DNA from: Pelotomaculum sp. UBA4789
Lineage (GTDB): Bacteria > Bacillota > Desulfotomaculia > Desulfotomaculales > Pelotomaculaceae
Assembly (NCBI GenBank): GCA_002402945.1
Contig: DHGV01000118.1
Coordinates: forward strand, 32,059-67,224
Direction: 5' to 3'
Length of the DNA stretch: 35,166 bases
The notes below the pieces were generated by a model. It was not told the DNA's origin. It ran no database searches and saw only the letters and a program-made list of their open reading frames with translations. This document shows, in pieces, positions 1 through 8,169 of this stretch. Both the position numbers and the translations under genes were made by a program. How positions within the stretch are numbered: the stretch's first letter is position 1; every line of letters begins with the position of its first letter.

Positions 1-281
1 ATAACTGCCGCGATTAAAGTTTTGCGGCGGTTGACAATGTACACTTTATCCCCCGGCCTCAACGCGGTTGTTTCCTCCAGGGGGCGAAAGCCTGCCCCGG
101 TCAGATAATCCTGGGCTTCCGCCACAGCCTCTCTTTCTGTTTTTGCCGCCCTAAGAAACCTTTTGTATTCTTCACAAAAAGCAGCCGCTGCCCCTTTTTC
201 GCTGTCGTTCATGTGATCCCACGCGTTTTGCCTGCGGTATGCAAGCCCGGCCGCGGGCTGCTGCTCCTTGTTATCAGTCAT
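1..281 (-). CDS. M18 family aminopeptidase, N-terminal part only
   Basis: The gene starts at an ATG (279-281 on the complement) behind a GGGAGG ribosome site and runs off the left edge, so only about 93 residues are visible. They include AWDHMNDSEKGAAAAFCEEY, then KTEREAV, then LRPGDKVYIVNRRKTLIAAV. This is the pattern of clostridial M18 (aspartyl-aminopeptidase-like) zinc peptidases, whose N-terminus has a W-D-x-L/M, FCEEYK, KTERE and GDKVY-x-VNR-x-K arrangement. The metal ligands lie further downstream, outside the window. M18 enzymes are cytoplasmic, dodecameric, and remove N-terminal residues, often acidic ones, from peptides. The family call rests on remembered conserved blocks; substrate preference cannot be told. 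Confidence 0.75.
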   Translation of the reverse strand, partial: MTDNKEQQPAAGLAYRRQNAWDHMNDSEKGAAAAFCEEYKRFLRAAKTEREAVAEAQDYLTGAGFRPLEETTALRPGDKVYIVNRRKTLIAAV

Positions 282-332
282 TATTAATCCTCCCATTGTA
301 TTAGTTGAGCCGGCATCAGACGGCCTATAATC

Positions 333-363
333 GGGGACATATTCTGGTTTCGAATGTGTCCCC
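333..363. repeat. 31-bp palindromic repeat, copy 1
   Basis: A near-perfect hairpin opens with GGGGACATATTC and closes with GAATGTGTCCCC around a TGGTTTC-type loop. Related full copies lie at 20451-20481 and 31147-31177 (opposite orientation), with a half copy at 19265-19276. Compared with those copies, the inner stem here is ATTC/GAAT instead of ATCC/GGAT, so both sides of the stem changed together. The flank CCGCTGTCTTGT is also shared with the 20451 copy and folds with 388-398 into a second hairpin followed by T-rich sequence on the plus strand. Confidence 0.85.
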
Positions 364-436
364 GTTCCGCTGTCTTGTCACATTAAATGACAACAGCGTC
401 TTTTATTTTAACCCGAGACACATTCCCATATCTCAA

Positions 437-1165
437 TCAAACTGACTGCACCGGGTTTACCTGGTCCTTTTTTAAAGGAGTGACTCCCGGCAGCGGCCGG
501 TTCATGGCATTGAAAAAAGGCGAAAAATAAGGCAGCAGCTTTGATTCCGAAAAAGTCCCGCCCTGCCTTGGCGACGCTCCGCCGCTGTTTCCGGGCGAAA
601 GCCCTGTCCGCTGGAAAGGCGACATCAGCGCTAATAAAATCATCACGATAATCACCCCTTTAAACCCGCCAAAGATTAGCCCGCCGATATGGTTCAGCGG
701 TCCCAGAGGGCTTGTTTTTGCTATCCTGGTCAGCAAGTGGCCGGCTAAATTTACGATCCAGACCGTTGCCAGGATCAAGGCCAGAAAACATATGGCGTTA
801 AGAATCGTCGCTGCAAAGGAACTGACCAGGCTTTCACCGTAGGGATACAACATGTTGTACGGGCTGGGCTGGGCTGCCGCCAGGCCTCCTGGCGATACTG
901 TCCCGCCGGCATTGTAAGCAGGTCCGGCTGCTTCCTTGACCGGGAATAAAAACCTCAATACCTTTTCGGTCAGGGGCATTATTTTATCTTCTATACCCCA
1001 CTGTTTGTTCAGATAAGCAGCGAGATCGCGGTTATAGGTTATGCCCACGCCAAAACCAACCAGGAGTCCGGCCAGTTTTGCCACGCTTGACACAAGCCCG
1101 CAGCGAAACCCCTGGAAAGCGGAAAAAACCAGGACAGCCACAATCAACAAGTCCAACCAGTTCAA
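437..1165 (-). CDS. cvpA: CvpA family membrane protein
   Basis: A 242-residue integral membrane protein of the CvpA (colicin V production) family. The first residues (NWLDLLIVAVLVFSAFQGF followed by RCGLVSSVAKLAG) are the family signature: an N-terminal helix ending in a G-F-x-x-G-L turn. Further hydrophobic segments follow, including one near FGGFKGVIIVMILLAL. The linker at roughly residues 55-110 is Pro/Gly rich. A TTG at 1163-1165 is preferred as start because GGGAGGG lies just upstream of it. An upstream ATG at 1195 in the same frame has no ribosome site and would overlap a phosphoribosyltransferase remnant. In Clostridia the family often sits near mutS2 or in housekeeping clusters; its biochemical role is poorly defined. 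Confidence 0.8.
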   Translation of the reverse strand: MNWLDLLIVAVLVFSAFQGFRCGLVSSVAKLAGLLVGFGVGITYNRDLAAYLNKQWGIEDKIMPLTEKVLRFLFPVKEAAGPAYNAGGTVSPGGLAAAQPSPYNMLYPYGESLVSSFAATILNAICFLALILATVWIVNLAGHLLTRIAKTSPLGPLNHIGGLIFGGFKGVIIVMILLALMSPFQRTGLSPGNSGGASPRQGGTFSESKLLPYFSPFFNAMNRPLPGVTPLKKDQVNPVQSV

Positions 1166-1233
1166 ACCTTTCCCTCCCCACGGCTGCATAAACAAAACAA
1201 AAGCGCCCCTTTCCCAAACAACAGGCGGGGAAA

Positions 1234-1413
1234 GGGGTTGTCTTTCACTTCTTGAAGATCAAAACCCAGCCCAAGCCTCCTGGCGATTTCCGCTCCCACA
1301 ATCACGCCGCCGCGAGGTATCGCCAGCACAATCCCATCAGGGCCAACATGGTCTTTTAGTTTTTCTGCCAGCTGCTTACCGGCATCAATCCGGTCTTTAA
1401 AAAGCACAGACAT
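1234..1413 (-). pseudogene. Truncated phosphoribosyltransferase (N-terminal remnant)
   Basis: Translation from the ATG at 1411-1413 (AAAGGTG ribosome site) gives FKDRIDAGKQLAEKL, then GIVLAIPRGGVIVGAEIAR and RLGLGFDL. This is the start of the type I phosphoribosyltransferase family often paired with erythromycin-esterase or hydrolase domains, where the text normally continues to the catalytic core. Here homology stops after about 55 residues, and the frame runs on into unrelated sequence that overlaps the CvpA start. The PRPP-binding loop is absent, so the product cannot be an active transferase. The breakpoint lies near 1245. It is a decaying relic left by deletion; the rest of the gene is not seen nearby. 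Confidence 0.7.
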
Positions 1414-1486
1414 CACCTTTTTCAGATTTACTATTTTAACACTTGCGGAAATATAAATACTGTTTTCAGGTAAACAATTCCACAGA

Positions 1487-2179
1487 TCAGCTTGGTATAA
1501 TTATTGGCAGCCATACAGCCAGGGGGATAGCGTAAAAGATGGCCGGCAGCAGGTTGCCCACCTTTATCTCTTTAATGTTCAGGATGTTTAAACCAATTCC
1601 GATTATTAATAGCCCGCCGGTGGCGCTCATCTCCAGCACCGCCGCGGCACCCAAAAAACCTTTTGCGGAAGAAGCGAGCATGGTGATGGCTCCCTGATAA
1701 AGAAAAACCGGAACTGCCGACAAAATGACGCCCGGCCCCATGGCGGAGGCAAACAAAGCCGCTGAAACACCGTCAAGAGCCGCCTTGGTAAAAAGTATCT
1801 GATGGTTCCCATTAAGGCCGTCTTCTATCGAACCCATGATGGCCATGGCGCCAACACAGTAGATCAGGCTGGTTGTTATAAAAGCCCTGCCTGCATCTCC
1901 TGTCGCCCCGCCAACTTTAACATCCACCCATTTGCCCAGGCGATCCAGCCGCTCCTCGATTTTCAACAGTTCACCGGTCAGGCCGCCCAGGACCAGGCTG
2001 ACAACAACTACCAGCGCCTGTCCGGTTTGCATGGACATCTGTAAACCGATCAAAAGCACGGCCAGGCCTAAACCCTGCATAATGGTATGCCTCACCCGTT
2101 CCGGCAGCCCTTTTCTGAAAAGCAGTCCGGCCAGCGCACCCAGCACGATTGCAGCAACGTTTACAATAGTCCCTGTCAA
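1487..2179 (-). CDS. DUF554 family membrane protein
   Basis: A 230-residue protein with about seven hydrophobic segments, beginning MTGTIVNVAAIVLGALAGLL. It contains the hallmark stretch GLGLAVLLIGLQMSM near residue 40, a cytoplasmic-looking linker (LKIEERLDRLGKWVDVKVG) and SLIYCVGAMAIMGSIEDGL near residue 110. These features match DUF554 (YdfK/YqgA-like) proteins, whose transport or other role is unknown. It lies downstream of parB on the same strand with the parS site in the 48-bp gap, so it may be read through from parAB or have its own promoter. No clear terminator separates them. Confidence 0.85.
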   Translation of the reverse strand: MTGTIVNVAAIVLGALAGLLFRKGLPERVRHTIMQGLGLAVLLIGLQMSMQTGQALVVVVSLVLGGLTGELLKIEERLDRLGKWVDVKVGGATGDAGRAFITTSLIYCVGAMAIMGSIEDGLNGNHQILFTKAALDGVSAALFASAMGPGVILSAVPVFLYQGAITMLASSAKGFLGAAAVLEMSATGGLLIIGIGLNILNIKEIKVGNLLPAIFYAIPLAVWLPIIIPS

Positions 2180-2210
2180 AAAAACAACTCCCTGCCCGTG
2201 CGTTTAAACC

Positions 2211-2226
2211 TGTTCCACGTGAAACA
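2211..2226. promoter_or_regulatory. parS centromere site
   Basis: The 16-mer TGTTCCACGTGAAACA differs from the Bacillus parS consensus TGTTTCACGTGAAACA at one base. It sits immediately after the parB stop codon (2228). ParB/Spo0J loads here, uses CTP to close as a clamp and spreads along the DNA to recruit SMC. This was the only CACGTG-centred match noticed in the window. Confidence 0.9.
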
Positions 2227-2227
2227 G

Positions 2228-3100
2228 CTATTCCTTGCGCCCCTTAATCAGCAGAGCCAGGATCCGCTTGAGGTCCTCCTCGCCGTTAAAGACAATCTCC
2301 AATTTCCCTGCCCCGCTGCGGGTTTCTTTAATCCTGACCCTGGTTTTCAAGTATTTATTCAGGCGCTCCTCGGCCTTGAGTGTGTTCTGTCCCGGGATCA
2401 TTTTGCTGCCGCGCCTGACCGTTTCTTCTCCCGCTGCCGCCTCCCGGGCCATTCTTTCCGCCTGCCGCACGCTGAGCTGCTGTCCGGCAATCTTTGCGGC
2501 GGCAGCCAGCTGCAGTTTGCTGTCGCTGATAGCCAGCAGCGCCCTGGCATGTCCGGCGTTTATCTTTTCGCTATTAATTAACTCCTTGATTTCTTCCGGC
2601 AGCCCCAGCAGCCTTAGCGTGTTGGCGATTACAGGGCGGCTTTTCCCTACCCTGGCAGAAACCTCCTCCTGGGTCAGGCCAAAGTCTTCCATCAGCTGGC
2701 GGTAGGCTGCAGCTTCCTCAAGTGGATTCAGATCCTCCCGCTGCATGTTTTCAATTAAAGAGGCGGCAGCCGCTTCCACTTCACGGTACTCCTTAACAAG
2801 CGCGGTGATGGTTTTATGCCCGAGGCTTTTACAGGCCCGCCAGCGCCTCTCGCCGGCAATAAGCTCGTATCCTCCGGCAGCAAGTTTTCTCACCAGCACA
2901 GGCTGGATAACACCGTGTTCCTTTATGGAGTCGGCCAGCCCGGCCAGCTTTTCCTGGTCGAACAACTGCCTGGCCTGGCTGGGGGCCGGCCTGATCTCTT
3001 CAATATCAATTTCCAATAGGCCTTCTTTTCCCCGGGCCGTTTCACCGGCAGACGGGATCAAAGCCTGCAGGCCCTTGCCCAGACCCCTGCGCTTATTCAA
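2228..3100 (-). CDS. parB: Chromosome partitioning protein ParB (Spo0J)
   Basis: A 290-residue ParB. It opens with the short basic segment NKRRGLGKGLQALIP found in Spo0J. The ParB N-terminal CTPase domain follows, with IRPAPSQARQLFD and GERRWRACKSLGHKTI, including the GERRxRA CTP-binding motif. Then come ENMQREDLNPLEEAAAY and a helix-turn-helix (TQEEVSARVGKSRPVIANTL) that reads parS. A basic C-terminal dimerisation segment ends the protein. The start is the TTG at 3098-3100, which overlaps the parA stop by 8 bases and has AGAGGTG upstream; this gives the normal family N-terminus. ParB binds parS, stimulates ParA and loads SMC near the origin. Confidence 0.96.
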   Translation of the reverse strand: MNKRRGLGKGLQALIPSAGETARGKEGLLEIDIEEIRPAPSQARQLFDQEKLAGLADSIKEHGVIQPVLVRKLAAGGYELIAGERRWRACKSLGHKTITALVKEYREVEAAAASLIENMQREDLNPLEEAAAYRQLMEDFGLTQEEVSARVGKSRPVIANTLRLLGLPEEIKELINSEKINAGHARALLAISDSKLQLAAAAKIAGQQLSVRQAERMAREAAAGEETVRRGSKMIPGQNTLKAEERLNKYLKTRVRIKETRSGAGKLEIVFNGEEDLKRILALLIKGRKE

Positions 3101-3854
3101 TGCCCAACACCTCTTTCGCGAGCTCATGGTATACTTCCGAACCCCTGGAGCGCCGGTCGTAAACCATTACCGGCTTGCCGTGGCTTGGCGCTTCGCTCAG
3201 CCTTATGTTCCTCGGCACAATAGACCTGTAAACCTTGCCCTTAAAATACTTTTTCACCTCGTCAACCACCTGGATGGACAGGTTCGTCCTGCCGTCAAAC
3301 ATGGTCAGCAGCACACCTTCCAACTCCAGATCGCTGTTCAGGTTCTGCTGCACCATCCGAAAAGTGTTTAGAAGCTGTCCGAGTCCTTCCAGGGCATAAA
3401 ACTCACACTGGATGGGGATCAACAGTGAGTCCGCCGCGGTCAGCGCGTTTAGCGTCAGCAAACCCAGCGACGGCGGGCAGTCAATAAATATATAGTCATA
3501 ATTGTCTTTTATCTCAACCAGCGCTTTTTTTAAGACCTGCTCCCTCTCGTCAACAGCAACCAGCTCTATTTCCGCACCTGCCAAATCTATGGTCGCGGGC
3601 GCCAGGTCGAGGTTTTCCACAGTGCTGGGTATAATAACATCCTTCACCGGCATATTGTTTATCATCACATCATAAATACAGCACTCCAGTGTTTCCTTGT
3701 CAATACCAACTCCGGTTGTCGCGTTTCCCTGGGGGTCAATATCTATGAGCAGAACTTTCTGTCCCATCAGGGAAAGCCACGCGCTGAGGTTAACGGCTGT
3801 AGTGGTCTTGGCCACGCCGCCTTTCTGGTTTGCAATTGCAATGGTCTTTCCCAT
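3093..3854 (-). CDS. parA: Chromosome partitioning ATPase ParA (Soj)
   Basis: A 253-residue ParA/Soj P-loop ATPase. The deviant Walker A is at the N-terminus (ANQKGGVAKTTTAVNLS, residues 8-24), with both signature lysines. DIDPQGNAT follows at about residue 38, and the Walker B region is YIFIDCPPSLGLLT. The length is typical of chromosomal Soj, which lacks the extra N-terminal DNA-binding region of plasmid ParA. It binds DNA non-specifically as an ATP dimer, drives origin segregation with ParB and, in Bacillus, modulates DnaA. It is translationally coupled to parB. The ATG at 3852-3854 follows an AGGGGTGG site. Confidence 0.97.
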   Translation of the reverse strand: MGKTIAIANQKGGVAKTTTAVNLSAWLSLMGQKVLLIDIDPQGNATTGVGIDKETLECCIYDVMINNMPVKDVIIPSTVENLDLAPATIDLAGAEIELVAVDEREQVLKKALVEIKDNYDYIFIDCPPSLGLLTLNALTAADSLLIPIQCEFYALEGLGQLLNTFRMVQQNLNSDLELEGVLLTMFDGRTNLSIQVVDEVKKYFKGKVYRSIVPRNIRLSEAPSHGKPVMVYDRRSRGSEVYHELAKEVLGIE

Positions 3855-4023
3855 ATTCCACCCCTCAGGCTACATGTTCAATATTGAGCGCATCCGCTTT
3901 CTTGTATTATTTCTATACCAACAATACATTTCCTTTTGTTGGCTTTAATTAACCGCGGGCTTTATTGTGCCGCGCCATAGCAAAAAAGGCAGAGCGCCTT
4001 GTGCCTGCTGGCTCAAAAAGCCT

Positions 4024-4051
4024 TAAAAACAAAAACCCCGCTGCGAGCGGG
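4024..4051 (-). terminator. Intrinsic terminator after rsmG
   Basis: On the minus strand a stem CCCGCT/AGCGGG with a 3-nt loop is followed by GGTTTTTGTTTTT. It ends the mnmE-mnmG-rsmG unit and separates it from parA. Confidence 0.75.
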
Positions 4052-4104
4052 AGGCAAGGCAGGAACGGGATCAATCCTCTGTTGGCGATAACGTTCCCGG
4101 TTTT

Positions 4105-4824
4105 TTATAAAGGATTTTTCGTTGGAACGCCAGCACGGCGGGGATATATTTCCGCAGTAGCTTTAGTCTTGCCGATCAAAACCAGTTTCCTTTCATCCCC
4201 TGTAAAGGGTAGTTTTACTGCCACAGTTTTCCTGATTTCTCCTCCCAAAAGAACCAGGGCGTTTTTTGCGGATTTTATTTCTTCCTGCAGCTTCGGCCCT
4301 TTCATGGCCACAAAAAGCCCTCCCACCCTGAGCGGCGGCAGACAGTATTCCGCCAGCACCGCGAGGGCTGCCACCGCCCTGGAAACGACAACATCATATT
4401 TTTCCCTGTGGTTTTTATCCCTCCCAAAATCTTCAGCCCTGGCATGAAACGCTTCAATGTTTTCCAGGCGCAGTTCTTTAATCGCCAGTTTAAGAAATTT
4501 CACCTTCTTAGCAGCTGCTTCGATCATGGTTATCTTGATACCTGGGCAGCAGATAAGCAGGGGGATCCCCGGAAAGCCGGCGCCCGCTCCGACATCCAGG
4601 AGACTTGTGCCTTTTTTTAGAGGCATTACCTTCAAACAAGTCAGCGAATCAATAAAATGCTTGATGGCGGCATCCCTTTCATCAACAATGGCGGTAAGGT
4701 TAAGGCTTTTATTTGTTTCCACCAGCAAACGGTAAAAGCTCTCGCACTGCTCCAGTTGTTTCCCGGTAAGGCTTATGCCCAATTCAGAGGCCCCGCCGGA
4801 CAGTGTCTCAATCAATATGCTCAT
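4105..4824 (-). CDS. rsmG: 16S rRNA (guanine-527-N7) methyltransferase RsmG
   Basis: A 239-residue SAM-dependent methyltransferase (GidB). After an N-terminal helical part with FYRLLVETNKSLNLTAI and the conserved HFIDSLT, motif I reads LLDVGAGAGFPGIPL near residue 76. Later come YDVVVSRAVAALAVLAEYC and the GGLFVAMKG segment. It methylates N7 of G527 in the 530 loop of 16S rRNA, and loss gives low-level streptomycin resistance in other bacteria. The start (ATG 4822-4824) lies one base past the mnmG stop, so the two are co-translated. The C-terminal tail (IYPRRAGVPTKNPL) is also family-typical. Confidence 0.96.
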   Translation of the reverse strand: MSILIETLSGGASELGISLTGKQLEQCESFYRLLVETNKSLNLTAIVDERDAAIKHFIDSLTCLKVMPLKKGTSLLDVGAGAGFPGIPLLICCPGIKITMIEAAAKKVKFLKLAIKELRLENIEAFHARAEDFGRDKNHREKYDVVVSRAVAALAVLAEYCLPPLRVGGLFVAMKGPKLQEEIKSAKNALVLLGGEIRKTVAVKLPFTGDERKLVLIGKTKATAEIYPRRAGVPTKNPL

Positions 4825-4825
4825 T

Positions 4826-6715
4826 TTACTTGTTCTCCTGCCGGCGCCTCTTCTGCTCCAGGTAAATCAGCAGCACCGATATGTCGGACGGGGTGACCCC
4901 GGCCAGCCTGGAGGCCTGGCCGATAGAGACCGGCCGGATCAGCTCCAGCTTTTCCCTGGCTTCCGTCGAAATGCCCCTGGCTTTTGTATAATCCATATCC
5001 AGCGGAATTTTTTTGTCCTCCAGCTTCTTGAAGCGGTCGACCTGAGCCTGCTGTTTATTGATGTACCCTTCGTATTTCAGCTGGATTTCCACCTGCTCCC
5101 GCACTTCCTCCGACAATTCAGGATGTGCTGCGGGCAGCAGCAGCATTTTTTCATAGTTTATTTCAGGGCGGCGAAGGACCGCGGCGAGAGACGCTCCCTG
5201 CTGTGGCAGCGCGGCGCTGTTTAATTCCTGCAATACTTTTTTTGTCTCTTCTGTGACAGGCGCCATTGTCCGATCCAGCCTGTTTTTTTCCTCTTCGATC
5301 AGGTTTTTCTTTTTTTCAAGGGTTTTATATCTTGCCGGCGTGACAAGCCCTGCCTGCCAGCCCTTTTCCGTCAGCCTAAGGTCGGCGTTATCCTGTCTCA
5401 AAAGCAGCCTGTATTCCGCCCTGGAAGTCATCATCCGATAGGGTTCATCCATTTCCCTGGTGACCAAATCATCTATCATGACCCCGATATAAGCCTCTGC
5501 CCTGCCCAGGGTGAATGGCTCCTTTTCGCCGACATACAGGGCAGCGTTAATTCCCGCCACAATGCCCTGAGCGGCGGCTTCTTCATAGCCTGAAGTGCCA
5601 TTGATCTGACCGGCCGCAAAAAGTCCCGGCACGGCTTTCGCCTCGAGCGTCGGCTTCAGCTGGGTAGGAATAACATAGTCGTATTCTATGGCGTAGCCGG
5701 TCCGCATCATTTCCACTTTTTCCAGCCCGGGCATGGTCCGGAGCATAGCCAGCTGTACATCTTCGGGCAGGCTGGTAGCCATGCCCTGAACGTACATCTC
5801 TGAGGTGTTTTTTCCCTCCGGCTCAATGAAGACCTGGTGCGCCGGCTTGTCTGAAAATCTCACTATTTTTGTTTCTATTGACGGGCAGTAGCGCGGCCCC
5901 TGGCTCTGGATAAGACCCGTATAAAGCGGCGCCCGGTGCAGGTTTTCGCGAATTATCCGGTGCGTATCCTCTGTTGTGTAGGTCAGCCAGCATGGCATCT
6001 GTTCCCTGTTTTTAATGTCCGACATGAAGGAGAAATTGCGCACCTTTTCGTCCCCCGGCTGGATAGCCATGCGGCTGAAGTCAATGCTGTAACGATCCAC
6101 CCTTGGCGGCGTGCCGGTTTTATAGCGTCCCAGCCTAAGCCCCAGATCCGCTATACTGTCAGACAGTGCGACTGATGGAAACTGCCCGTTCGGCCCCCCG
6201 GGGAAGCAGAGGTCGCCGATGATTATCCGTCCCTTTAAGTAGGTGCCCGTGGTCAGCACAACCGCAGGAGCCTCAAATATGGCCCCGGTACTGGTTGCCA
6301 CCCCGCAGATCTTTCCCTTTGAAGCCACCAGCCGCTCCACCAGCGCCTGTTTTAGATCAAGACCGTCCTGTGCTTCCAGCGCCTGCTTCATGCCGGCCTG
6401 GTAGCCCTTTTTGTCCGCCTGCGCCCGCAGCGCATGCACGGCCGGTCCTTTAGCCGTGTTTAAAAGACGCATCTGGATGGAATGGCGGTCCGTGTTCAAG
6501 CCGATTTCGCCGCCCAGGGCGTCTACTTCCCGCACCAGCTGTCCTTTTGCCGGCCCGCCTACTGCCGGATTGCAGGGCATCAGGGCGACATTGTCCATAT
6601 TTAAAGTAAGCACCAGCGTACGGCAGCCCATCCTTGCTGCGGCAAGCCCGGCTTCACAGCCCGCATGCCCCGCACCCACCACCACAACATCATATTTACC
6701 AGCCAAATATTCCAA
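4826..6715 (-). CDS. mnmG: tRNA uridine-5-carboxymethylaminomethyl modification enzyme MnmG
   Basis: A 629-residue FAD enzyme (GidA). The dinucleotide-binding motif is at residues 9-30 (VVVVGAGHAGCEAGLAAARMG). The family signatures MPCNPAVGGPAKGQLVREVD, then YKTGTPPRVD and GYEEAAAQGIVAGINAA all follow. The C-terminal helical domain has ARGISTEAREKLELIRPVSIGQASRLAGV. With MnmE it installs the (carboxymethyl)aminomethyl group on U34 of several tRNAs, using methylene-THF and FAD. The start is a TTG at 6713-6715 with GTGAGG eight bases upstream, only ten bases after the mnmE stop. This is the conserved mnmE-mnmG-rsmG order. Confidence 0.97.
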   Translation of the reverse strand: MEYLAGKYDVVVVGAGHAGCEAGLAAARMGCRTLVLTLNMDNVALMPCNPAVGGPAKGQLVREVDALGGEIGLNTDRHSIQMRLLNTAKGPAVHALRAQADKKGYQAGMKQALEAQDGLDLKQALVERLVASKGKICGVATSTGAIFEAPAVVLTTGTYLKGRIIIGDLCFPGGPNGQFPSVALSDSIADLGLRLGRYKTGTPPRVDRYSIDFSRMAIQPGDEKVRNFSFMSDIKNREQMPCWLTYTTEDTHRIIRENLHRAPLYTGLIQSQGPRYCPSIETKIVRFSDKPAHQVFIEPEGKNTSEMYVQGMATSLPEDVQLAMLRTMPGLEKVEMMRTGYAIEYDYVIPTQLKPTLEAKAVPGLFAAGQINGTSGYEEAAAQGIVAGINAALYVGEKEPFTLGRAEAYIGVMIDDLVTREMDEPYRMMTSRAEYRLLLRQDNADLRLTEKGWQAGLVTPARYKTLEKKKNLIEEEKNRLDRTMAPVTEETKKVLQELNSAALPQQGASLAAVLRRPEINYEKMLLLPAAHPELSEEVREQVEIQLKYEGYINKQQAQVDRFKKLEDKKIPLDMDYTKARGISTEAREKLELIRPVSIGQASRLAGVTPSDISVLLIYLEQKRRRQENK

Positions 6716-6725
6716 CGGCGACGCC

Positions 6726-8105
6726 TCACTTCCCGATGCAGAAATCGGTAAATATCCTGTCCAGAAGGTCCTCTGTGACTGTTGACCCTGTTATTTCCCC
6801 CAGGGCTTCCCAGGCGGCCCTGATATCTATGGCGGCCATGTCCACAGAGACGTTTCTTTTAATGCCTGCCAGCGCGTCTTCCAGGTGTGTTGACGCTTTT
6901 TCCAGGGCTTGTTTGTGCCTGGTGTTTGTCACCAGTACTGTATCGGCGTCTGTCACGCAACCGCTCATGACACTATCAAAAATTGTTTTTTCCAGCTGTT
7001 CCAGGCCGGTCCCTTCCCGGGCTGAAAGCCACAATAACGGCCGCCCTGAGGCGACAGCGGCGACAGCTTTTTCGTTAATCTTTTTTTCTGCCAGATCCGC
7101 TTTGTTGATGATAAAAATTGCCTGCCTGTCTTTCACGGTGTCAATTACAGCCAGGTCCTCCCCGGTCAGTTCGCTTGAAGCGTCAAGGACGAGGAGCGCC
7201 AGGCCGGCTTTTTCGATGCTCTCCCTGGTTTTTTTTATGCCGATCTTTTCAATGATGTTTTCTGTTTCGTGCAGTCCCGCGGTGTCAATTATTTTAAGCG
7301 GAATACCGCCAATATTGATTATTTCCTCGATGACATCCCTGGTCGTACCCGGTATGTCCGTTACTATGGCCCTGTTTTCCCGCAGCAAGGCGTTCAGAAG
7401 GGATGATTTTCCGACGTTGGGTCTGCCGATGATAATCGTGCTGATCCCTTCCCGGTATATTTTCCCCGCTTCAGCCCCCTTGATCAACGCTTTGAGTTCC
7501 CCGTGAATCTCCCCGCTGGCACGCAGCAAATCCGCCAGGTTCCTTTCCTCCAAAGCTTCATCCGGGAAATCGAGATTAGCCTCCACCTGGGCCAGAAGGC
7601 CTAACAGATTGTCCTGCAGGATAACTATTTTATTTGAAAGGTCCCCTTTGAGCTGGCTTGCCGCCAGCTTCAAACCGTTTTCCGTTTTGGCCCGGATGAT
7701 ATCGATCACCGCCTCGGCCTGTACCAGGTCCATTCTGCCGTTTAAAAAAGCCCGCAGGCTGAATTCACCGGGTCTGGCCAACCGCGCGCCCGCAGCAAGC
7801 GTCAGTTCCAATATCTTTTTCAGCGGAGACATTCCCCCGTGGCAGTTAAACTCTATAACGTCTTCCCTGGTATATGTGCGGGGCGCTTTCATATAACCTA
7901 AAAGGACCTCATCCACAACCCTGCCGTCACAATCAAAGACATGGCCGTAAATCAGGCTGCTGCCTGCTGCGTCAGCCCACTCGCCCCTCTTTGCCCTGAA
8001 TATTTTACCGGCTATTTCTACAGCCGCCGGCCCGCTCAGCCTGATAATTCCGATGCCCCCTTCGCCCAGGGGAGTAGAGATTGCGGCAATGGTGTCATTA
8101 AACAA
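6726..8105 (-). CDS. mnmE: tRNA modification GTPase MnmE
   Basis: A 459-residue protein, the normal size for MnmE. The N-terminal folate-binding domain starts FNDTIAAISTPLGEGGIGII. The inserted G domain carries GRPNVGKSS at residues 227-234, DIPGTTRD (switch II region with the GTTRD signature) and NKAD. The C-terminus ends in the catalytic CIGK. The reading frame is open further upstream, but that part runs through the jag terminator. The TTG at 8103-8105 has GGAGG eight bases before it and gives the standard N-terminus. MnmE hydrolyses GTP in a potassium- and dimerisation-dependent way while modifying tRNA U34 with MnmG. Only 29 bases separate its start from the upstream terminator stem. Confidence 0.96.
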   Translation of the reverse strand: MFNDTIAAISTPLGEGGIGIIRLSGPAAVEIAGKIFRAKRGEWADAAGSSLIYGHVFDCDGRVVDEVLLGYMKAPRTYTREDVIEFNCHGGMSPLKKILELTLAAGARLARPGEFSLRAFLNGRMDLVQAEAVIDIIRAKTENGLKLAASQLKGDLSNKIVILQDNLLGLLAQVEANLDFPDEALEERNLADLLRASGEIHGELKALIKGAEAGKIYREGISTIIIGRPNVGKSSLLNALLRENRAIVTDIPGTTRDVIEEIINIGGIPLKIIDTAGLHETENIIEKIGIKKTRESIEKAGLALLVLDASSELTGEDLAVIDTVKDRQAIFIINKADLAEKKINEKAVAAVASGRPLLWLSAREGTGLEQLEKTIFDSVMSGCVTDADTVLVTNTRHKQALEKASTHLEDALAGIKRNVSVDMAAIDIRAAWEALGEITGSTVTEDLLDRIFTDFCIGK

Positions 8106-8134
8106 GGCGCCGACCTCCGGGTAGGTTATTTTTA

Positions 8135-8166
8135 AAAACCCAGCGGGTCTGTGGCCCGCTGGGTTT
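8135..8166. terminator. Strong intrinsic terminator between jag and mnmE
   Basis: A perfect 13-bp stem (CCCGCTGGGTTTT with its complement) encloses a 6-nt loop. It is T-rich on the minus-strand exit (TTTTTAAAAATAA) and also fairly T-rich on the plus strand. It lies 4 bases after the jag stop codon and should end the rpmH-rnpA-yidD-yidC-jag transcript. Confidence 0.92.
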
Positions 8167-8169
8167 TCT

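Noticed and set aside
4059..4115. GGAACG...CGTTCC hairpin with a TTTTTT tail on the plus strand
   Set aside because: Loop is about 24 nt, and no plus-strand gene precedes it; the minus-strand hairpin at 4024-4051 is the better terminator.
6634..7506. 290-codon plus-strand frame opposite mnmE
   Set aside because: Ser/Ala-rich antisense translation of a conserved gene, no ribosome site or family features.
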